From NCBI GenBank assembly GCA_029239545.1, contig JARBUQ010000089.1:1-10680 (forward strand): a stretch of DNA of 10,680 nt, written 5' to 3'. A model generated the notes under the pieces. That model ran no database searches. It saw only the letters and a list, made by a program, of their open reading frames with translations, and was not told where the DNA came from. Origin of the DNA: Paenibacillus sp. (GTDB lineage: Bacteria > Bacillota > Bacilli > Paenibacillales > NBRC-103111). Both the position numbers and the translations under genes were made by a program. Below are positions 6,510 to 10,680 of the stretch, one piece after another (within the stretch, counting starts at the first letter, position 1; the number at the start of each line of letters is the position of its first letter).

Positions 6510-7511
6510 TCAGCTAATGGTGGACAACGCTTGCTCGACTACTGCTTTGATCGGCTCTGGCTTGCCGCTCTGCAGCGATTCAATCGCCTGCAGAATCATC
6601 AATGTGGCATACAAGCCATCGATATGATCGATCAGCGGAGGCTCATCGTTCTGAATACATTGGAGGAAGGCTTTGTTCTCCTCGAGGAAACCGGTTTCCG
6701 AGCCCTTGTATACGACTGGGTCCTTGCCTTTCTCTTTATAAGTCAAGGTAGTCAGGCGATCGCAGATCGTAATGGATTTGTCCTCAGCAAACAGCTGCAT
6801 GAAGAACTTGCTCGTAACGGGCGGACAGCTGCAGTCACCCTGAACCAGATTCCCTACTGTGCCGTTGTCGAAACGGAATACTGCAGCGATATTATCAATC
6901 ACACCAGTGGATTGGTAGTAGTTGCCCCCTGCTGCATAGACCTCAACTGGCTCTGCGCCAGCAACGAACCGCAGAATATCGGCAGAATGGCAGCCCTGGC
7001 TGATGACGTTGCCGCCGCCCTTGATCGGATCGTTCGCCCACATTCCTTCGCTCCAGCGATCGTCCATCATCTGCATCGTAACCATAATTGGCTGAGGAAT
7101 TAACTCCTTGGCTTTCCATAACATATCGAAGTAACGCATCTTGAAGGCAGTGAACAGCTTATTGCCTGTTGCCGTAACAGCCGCTCCGACCCTCAGACAT
7201 TCCTCCAGATTCATCGCCAGAGGTTTTTCTACAAGCACATGCTTGCCTGCCTCCAAAGCACGCACTGCAAAATCCGCATGTGTATCATGCAATGTCGTAA
7301 CATATATAGCATCTATAGAGGAATCCTCCAACACCTTGTTAATATCCGTAGTTGCATAGTCACCGCCGAATTCCGCCAACAGCTTCTGAGCGTTCTGCTC
7401 GAACACGTCACAATAAGCCGCAATCTCTGCTCCACCGATTTCTTTAATACATTTTGCATGAGTTCTGCCTAAGTTACCGCAACCAATAATCCCTACTCTA
7501 ACTTGCTTCAT
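6510..7511 (-). CDS. Gfo/Idh/MocA-family NAD(P)-dependent oxidoreductase
   Basis: This is a 333-residue canonical member. The Rossmann motif is VGIIGCGNLGRTH at 6-18, the family lysine sits in VEKPLAMNLEE at 94-104, and the catalytic helix region is GGGNVISQGCHSADILRF at 165-182, with His at 176. Such enzymes oxidise or reduce a ring hydroxyl of sugars or cyclitols, or catalyse oxidation-dependent rearrangements. It is first in the minus-strand operon that continues with a divergent family member and an APH-fold kinase. Its start at 7511 has GGAGAG close in front and AAGGG 11 bases away, a mediocre ribosome binding site compared with its neighbours. A leader of about 100 bases with repeats precedes it. 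Exact substrate is not readable; inositol, glucoside or N-acetyl-sugar dehydrogenation are all possible. Confidence 0.93.
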   Translation of the reverse strand: MKQVRVGIIGCGNLGRTHAKCIKEIGGAEIAAYCDVFEQNAQKLLAEFGGDYATTDINKVLEDSSIDAIYVTTLHDTHADFAVRALEAGKHVLVEKPLAMNLEECLRVGAAVTATGNKLFTAFKMRYFDMLWKAKELIPQPIMVTMQMMDDRWSEGMWANDPIKGGGNVISQGCHSADILRFVAGAEPVEVYAAGGNYYQSTGVIDNIAAVFRFDNGTVGNLVQGDCSCPPVTSKFFMQLFAEDKSITICDRLTTLTYKEKGKDPVVYKGSETGFLEENKAFLQCIQNDEPPLIDHIDGLYATLMILQAIESLQSGKPEPIKAVVEQALSTIS

Positions 7512-7543
7512 CTCTCCATCATCCCTTCAAAGTTACGGATAAA

Positions 7544-7603
7544 CTGCTGTACATCTATAATGTTTCGACAGGATATATTTAATCTGCTGTATATCCTGCT
7601 GTA
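7544..7603 (-). repeat. Repeat-rich leader of the oxidoreductase operon
   Basis: In the predicted 5' leader, CTGCTGTA (TACAGCAG in the transcript) occurs three times, at 7544-7551, 7584-7591 and 7596-7603. A perfect 9-bp inverted repeat, CAGGATATA (7569-7577) and TATATCCTG (7590-7598), with a 12-base loop, is interleaved with it. The leader could fold into a hairpin upstream of the weak ribosome binding site, or the repeats could be protein-binding sites. No known riboswitch or T-box pattern is recognisable. Confidence 0.45.
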
Positions 7604-7616
7604 TTAATATGCCTTC

Positions 7617-7645
7617 AGTGTACTCGCGCCCTATATCCCTGTCAA
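7617..7645 (-). promoter_or_regulatory. Sigma-A promoter of the oxidoreductase-kinase operon
   Basis: On the minus strand a consensus TTGACA (7645-7640) is followed after exactly 17 bp by TACACT (7622-7617), 4 of 6 to TATAAT. Transcription would start near 7610, giving a leader of about 100 bases before ATG 7511. The -35 box overlaps a CAACAACAATTG element related to the palindrome further upstream. Confidence 0.6.
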
Positions 7646-7654
7646 CAACAATTG
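7643..7654. promoter_or_regulatory. Second operator-like half-site overlapping the -35 box
   Basis: CAACAACAATTG resembles one arm and flank of the palindrome at 7678-7691. On the minus strand the two sites read AGCAATTGTTGTTGAC here and AGCAAGTTGTTGTAC upstream, in the same orientation about 42 bp (four helical turns) apart. It lies on the operon's -35 hexamer, a position suited to repression or to looping between two sites. Confidence 0.4.
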
Positions 7655-7677
7655 CTCATTCTCTGATGCAAAGTTAT

Positions 7678-7691
7678 TTGTTGTACAACAA
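7678..7691. promoter_or_regulatory. Perfect 14-bp palindrome, candidate GntR-family operator
   Basis: TTGTTGTACAACAA is fully self-complementary. It lies in the divergent region between the oxidoreductase operon and the GntR-type regulator gene, 33 bp upstream of the operon's -35 box and over a candidate -35 of the regulator gene. Its core TTGTACAA resembles published arabinose-repressor (GntR-type HTH) operators, which have a TTGTnCGTACAA-like core. The neighbouring regulator is the natural candidate to bind it; that is inference. Confidence 0.6.
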
Positions 7692-7710
7692 CTTGCTTTT
7701 CCGGTATCAT
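7681..7710 (+). promoter_or_regulatory. Candidate promoter of the GntR/SBP regulator gene
   Basis: TTGTAC (7681-7686) and TATCAT (7705-7710; 5 of 6 to consensus) are spaced by 18 bp. The -35 lies inside the palindrome, so occupancy would shut off the regulator's own gene. An alternative pair, TTGCTT (7693-7698) and TGAAAT, with 18 bp between, is about equally weak. Confidence 0.35.
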
Positions 7711-7753
7711 TTTGGATGAAATGTCCGAATGAGTAATGCAGAGGTGATCCGAG

Positions 7754-9154
7754 ATGGACCAATCAAACCCAATCAGCCGCAAAACATTCCGCCGCCGACT
7801 CGAGTACATGGTCGATCACTTGAGGCGGGACATCCAAAGCGGTCTCTATAAGCCAGGGGAGTATCTGCCTTCTGAATCAGAATTAGTAGCACGGTTCGAG
7901 CTGAGCAACAAGTCCATTCGCAAAGGTCTGGACCAGCTGGTTGCGGAAGGATTAATCGTTAAGGTGAACCGAGTCGGCAGTCGTGTAACCGATCATGCTA
8001 ACGGTTCGCTTATTACTCTGACGCTCGGCCATCACCATTCCATTGAACGGGACATCCAGATCGGGCTGCTCCTGCAGGATTTTCATACCCTTCATCCTGC
8101 AATCAGAGTCAACACCGTTCTGCTGAGCGGGATCAGCGAGGGATCCAATCTACAGAATGAGACCATTGATGTATTCACAATTAACAATAATGAATTCATG
8201 GGGCTTGTGGATACCGACTCCACCGATCTGCTGGAGCCTCTTGAGACGAATTCCGGTATTTATCATTTTGCTAATGAAGCGTTCGTACATGGGGAAGAGC
8301 AGCTTGCACAGCTTGTTATCTTCTCGCCCATTCTACTGGCTTACAATCGGGAGCACTTCATCGAATCCAACGTACCTGAACCTGATGGGAGCTGGACTTG
8401 GGACCAAACGATCCGCCACGCAGCCGCCCTGACTGTTCCCGGCCGCAGATACGGCCTGTACTTTCACTTATTGGCCGACAACCGCTGGCCTGCGTTCCTA
8501 CTGCAAAGCGGGATGCGTTTCGAGCCTGATGCGGAGGGTATCTTTCATTTGGCGGGAACCCGACTTCTCGATTGTATCCGATTGTGCAAGTCCATTATTT
8601 CCAGCACAGACGTGTTCCCGAATTATATGTCCGAGAACAGCAATGACGTCAATGAACTGTTCATGCAGGGCAGAGTATCGATGATTATGACCAACTATAT
8701 GACTTTGAATGAAATCAAACATTCAGACATCCGTTACGACATCTCGCCGCTGCCGTATTTATTCGAGCCCCGCTCCCTGCTGCTTGTAATCGGAGTGGCC
8801 ATGAGCCGCAGCTCGAAGGAGAAGGAGGCTGCCAGATTATTAATGGATTATATGGCCTCGCCCAGAGCGCAGTCGAAGATACGCGAGCTTACACTCAGCT
8901 TGCCGGCGCTTAAGGAAATTGCCGAACAGCCTGCCTCTCCTTCCGAGGTGATGAATCGTCCCTCCCGCTATTATTTATTCCGGGAGATCATGTTTTCCTA
9001 TCGACTGCATCGGGAGCTGAATCTGCCGCTTCACGCTTTTAAGTATTTGCGCCAGATCGTGAAGCAATATTGGTCTAATCTGATCACCGAGGAAGAGCTC
9101 TGCGAGTTGGCGAAGCATTTGTTCAAAGCTACTTCATCCGATGATCGTTATTAA
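7754..9154 (+). CDS. GntR-type HTH regulator fused to a solute-binding-protein-like domain
   Basis: This is a 466-residue one-component regulator. Residues about 14-80 are a winged helix-turn-helix of GntR type, with the hallmark LPSESELVARFELSNKSIRK and GLIVKV wing. Residues about 88-455 read as a type-1 extracellular solute-binding protein: GSWTWDQTI (212-220), ELFMQGRVSMIMTNYM (301-316) and KEKEAARLLMDYMASPRAQ (355-373) match its conserved blocks. There is no signal peptide or lipobox, so the sugar-binding fold acts in the cytoplasm as effector sensor. ATG 7754 follows AGAGGTGAT with good spacing. Most GntR/LacI regulators of this size use a LacI-like (periplasmic-binding type 1) effector domain; the ABC-transporter type is less common. 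It is divergent from the oxidoreductase-kinase operon, whose transcription it probably controls. Confidence 0.9.
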   Translation: MDQSNPISRKTFRRRLEYMVDHLRRDIQSGLYKPGEYLPSESELVARFELSNKSIRKGLDQLVAEGLIVKVNRVGSRVTDHANGSLITLTLGHHHSIERDIQIGLLLQDFHTLHPAIRVNTVLLSGISEGSNLQNETIDVFTINNNEFMGLVDTDSTDLLEPLETNSGIYHFANEAFVHGEEQLAQLVIFSPILLAYNREHFIESNVPEPDGSWTWDQTIRHAAALTVPGRRYGLYFHLLADNRWPAFLLQSGMRFEPDAEGIFHLAGTRLLDCIRLCKSIISSTDVFPNYMSENSNDVNELFMQGRVSMIMTNYMTLNEIKHSDIRYDISPLPYLFEPRSLLLVIGVAMSRSSKEKEAARLLMDYMASPRAQSKIRELTLSLPALKEIAEQPASPSEVMNRPSRYYLFREIMFSYRLHRELNLPLHAFKYLRQIVKQYWSNLITEEELCELAKHLFKATSSDDRY

Positions 9155-9187
9155 CTAATGAATAGAGTGGAAAACCCACCTTTCTAA

Positions 9188-9217
9188 TTGACGCTAGCAA
9201 ACTTTGGTAAGTATAAT
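9188..9217 (+). promoter_or_regulatory. Sigma-A promoter of the SGNH hydrolase gene
   Basis: TTGACG (9188-9193, 5 of 6) and a perfect TATAAT (9212-9217) are separated by 18 bp. Transcription would begin near 9224, about 45 bases before the start codon at 9268, with AAAGGAG at 9249-9255. The hydrolase can thus be expressed independently of the regulator gene upstream. Confidence 0.7.
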
Positions 9218-9267
9218 TATGGCATGAATTCTCTACAACAGATTTCACAAAGGAGCGTCAATAAACG

Positions 9268-10299
9268 ATGACGACAGAGATCAAACCGTATGAGCTGCTG
9301 CTGCCCCCGCTGGTTCCGGCTCTGGTAGGCAAGGAAATTAATATTTACTTTGATAATTTAATCTGGGGTACGGCCAAGCGTTATGAATTCGAAATCAGCA
9401 CCGGCTTGGGCAGGCATGAGAACGAGCGTTGGACAGCAACACCGACAGAAGCAGGAGATTACCCCTTCACCTTGGATTTATATGACGAGCTTGGCAACAA
9501 ACTTTCAACAGCGCAAACTTTAATTCGAGTAACTGACGCCACTAACCCCCAGCATGCAGACGTAACTCGCAATGTGATATTCATCGGAGATAGTACAACA
9601 GGGGCTGGTCATTATACGGCTGAGCTTCTTCGCTTATTTGCTAATGACCCCATGAGCTTGAAGCTGCTTGGCACAAGAGGAGAAGGCTTGAACGTTCATG
9701 AGGGCCGTGGCGGATGGCGAGTCGATCAATATTATGAAAGTGAAGAAAGTCCTTTTTTATTCGACGGAGTCCTGGATATTGAGCAATATATTCGCAATAA
9801 TCAATATAACGAAATCACCGACGTATGTATTCATCTGGGCATTAATGATGTATACCATGCCGAAACCCACGGTGGGATCACGCAGATTATTGAACACAGA
9901 TTCCCCATGATCGATGCCATGATCGCACAATTCAAGGCTCATGATTCAAATATTCGAATTGGCATTATGCCGTGCATCCCTCCTTCTAGTAGGCAGGACA
10001 GCTTCGGTACTAGCTACGGAGTCAACCAGAATCGCCGCACTTACGTACGCAAGATGCAGCAATGGAACCAAGCGCTTATGAGTCGCTATAGCAATCGACT
10101 CGATGAAGGAATCGACATTATTCCGATTTATATCAATCTGGATACAGAGCACAACATGCCCTCTGTTACGGTTCCTGCTAACAGCCGCTCTTCGCGTCCT
10201 GTCTGGAAACAAAGCAATGGGGTTCACCCAGCACCGGAAGGTTATTATCAAATGGCCGATGTCATTTATTACTGGCTGAAGCAGACTGCTGCCAACTAG
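9268..10299 (+). CDS. SGNH/GDSL-family hydrolase with N-terminal beta-domain
   Basis: This 343-residue enzyme is probably an esterase or deacetylase acting on an acylated sugar. Residues 1-95 form a beta-rich domain of the Ig/CBM kind (PFTLDLYDELGNKLS). The SGNH blocks follow: I, IFIGDSTTGAG with nucleophile Ser109; II, GRGGWR (146-151); III, LGINDV (190-195) with Asn193; V, NGVHPAPEGYYQMADV with His320. The residue three before His, normally the triad Asp, is Asn317. The enzyme may therefore use a Ser-His dyad or another acid, or this may be a property of its subfamily. No signal peptide is present, so it should be cytoplasmic. AAAGGAG lies 12 bases before ATG 9268. It has its own promoter and a hairpin terminator downstream. 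The context suggests it deacylates an imported sugar before oxidation. Confidence 0.9.
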   Translation: MTTEIKPYELLLPPLVPALVGKEINIYFDNLIWGTAKRYEFEISTGLGRHENERWTATPTEAGDYPFTLDLYDELGNKLSTAQTLIRVTDATNPQHADVTRNVIFIGDSTTGAGHYTAELLRLFANDPMSLKLLGTRGEGLNVHEGRGGWRVDQYYESEESPFLFDGVLDIEQYIRNNQYNEITDVCIHLGINDVYHAETHGGITQIIEHRFPMIDAMIAQFKAHDSNIRIGIMPCIPPSSRQDSFGTSYGVNQNRRTYVRKMQQWNQALMSRYSNRLDEGIDIIPIYINLDTEHNMPSVTVPANSRSSRPVWKQSNGVHPAPEGYYQMADVIYYWLKQTAAN

Positions 10300-10352
10300 A
10301 CGGTTGAACTCCTCATACTTGAGTGCCACACCCGATTTCAACAATTAAGTAA

Positions 10353-10381
10353 AACCTCTGGAGCAAATTACTCCAGAGGTT
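10353..10381 (+). terminator. Hairpin terminator after the SGNH hydrolase gene
   Basis: An 11-bp perfect stem, AACCTCTGGAG and CTCCAGAGGTT with a 7-base loop, starts 53 bp after the hydrolase stop. The plus-strand tail (TTCTTGG) is only moderately T-rich. On the minus strand the stem is followed by TTACTTAATTG, with TTTT at the stem end, so it may stop transcription from both sides. Confidence 0.7.
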
Positions 10382-10412
10382 CTTGGTGTCGGATATCAGT
10401 TAGGCGGTGGGT

Positions 10413-10526
10413 GGGCAGGCAGGTGGGCTCCGATCGCTGTTGTACATGAATTCTTTGATCTTATTTTAGTGTTAGAATTCAAGTACAAAGGCGAACACTT
10501 CGTTTCTCCGCTCCACCTGCCTGCCC
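10413..10526 (+). repeat. Long nested inverted repeat followed by a T-tract
   Basis: The outer arms GGGCAGGCAGGTGG (10413-10426) and CCACCTGCCTGCCC (10513-10526) are perfect 14-bp complements. Inside them lie second arms at 10434-10453 and 10475-10494, 20 positions with two mismatches and one G-T pair, around a 21-base loop. Between outer and inner arms the left side has 7 bases and the right side 18, forming an asymmetric internal loop. TTTTTG follows immediately, as in an intrinsic terminator. The whole would form one extended hairpin of about 114 bases. No protein is encoded. It may be a small structured RNA, an oversized terminator or a mobile palindromic element. Confidence 0.65.
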
Positions 10527-10543
10527 TTTTTGTTCGACTTGGA

Positions 10544-10680
10544 TTAGGGAGTTACGCTCTCCATATGCCTTGCTTCCAATTGTTTTGCTGGACGCACATC
10601 TTCAATCTTGTACTCATACCCAGTACCCCCTTGTAATACTCCGGGTACATTTCTCCTCCACAGCTTTCACAACCGAACTT
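10544..10680 (-). pseudogene. 3' end of a small CxxC protein gene, apparently frameshifted; runs off the window
   Basis: Reading leftward from the right edge on the minus strand, one frame gives FGCESCGGEMYPEYYKG with a zinc-ribbon-like CxxC pair. A neighbouring frame then gives GYEYKIEDVRPAKQLEARH and ends at TAA (10544-10546). The first frame alone ends at a TAA at 10552-10554 with a less protein-like tail. The switch falls in or near a run of five G's around 10633, as expected for a one-base indel. The family is not certain. Only the end of the gene is in the window, so a sequencing error or an intact shifted frame cannot be excluded. Confidence 0.4.

Noticed and set aside
6456..7103. 215-codon plus-strand open frame
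   Set aside because: It is the complement of the canonical Gfo/Idh/MocA gene and has no independent support.
9160..9185. Hairpin after the regulator gene (GTGG, loop AAAAC, CCAC)
   Set aside because: Only a 4-bp stem with a short, interrupted T-tract; too weak to call a terminator.

Overview
The window looks like chromosomal DNA of a Gram-positive Bacillota, most likely Paenibacillus or a close relative. The reasons are strong GGAGG-type ribosome binding sites, sigma-A-like promoters, intrinsic hairpin terminators, and a dense set of sugar-catabolism genes: Gfo/Idh/MocA oxidoreductases, an AraC regulator and a GntR regulator fused to a solute-binding-protein fold. The genus is inferred from gene content, not from a marker gene.

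Layout. Bases 1-1177 hold a decayed two-gene minus-strand operon. It consists of a D-2-hydroxyacid dehydrogenase with an in-frame stop and most of its NAD domain lost, followed by a KDPG-type aldolase with an in-frame stop and a lost 3' end. Bases 1178-1702 are non-coding and contain a 51-bp-period repeat and a terminator. Next comes a minus-strand FAD-dependent oxidoreductase with a C-terminal galactose-binding-like domain (1703-3520), divergent from an AraC regulator (3645-4448). A minus-strand operon follows, read 7511 to 4455: a canonical Gfo/Idh/MocA oxidoreductase, a divergent Gfo/Idh/MocA-like protein and an APH-fold kinase. Divergent from it is a GntR/solute-binding-fold regulator (7754-9154), then a cytoplasmic SGNH hydrolase with its own promoter (9268-10299). 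The right end holds a terminator hairpin, a long nested inverted repeat with a T-tract, and the broken end of a small minus-strand gene.

How it may work together (inference). The five intact enzymes are two NAD(P)-type sugar oxidoreductases, one FAD oxidoreductase, one small-molecule kinase and one esterase. They would suit intracellular breakdown of a modified sugar or glycoside: the SGNH enzyme removes an acyl group, the oxidoreductases oxidise or epimerise the sugar, and the kinase phosphorylates it. No transporter or glycoside hydrolase is in view, so uptake must be encoded elsewhere. Two regulators sit at two divergent promoters. Each intergenic region has repeat motifs placed as expected for operators: 21-bp-spaced direct repeats beside the FAD-gene promoter, and a perfect 14-bp palindrome plus a second half-site around the Gfo-operon and GntR promoters. 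The substrate cannot be read from the sequence.
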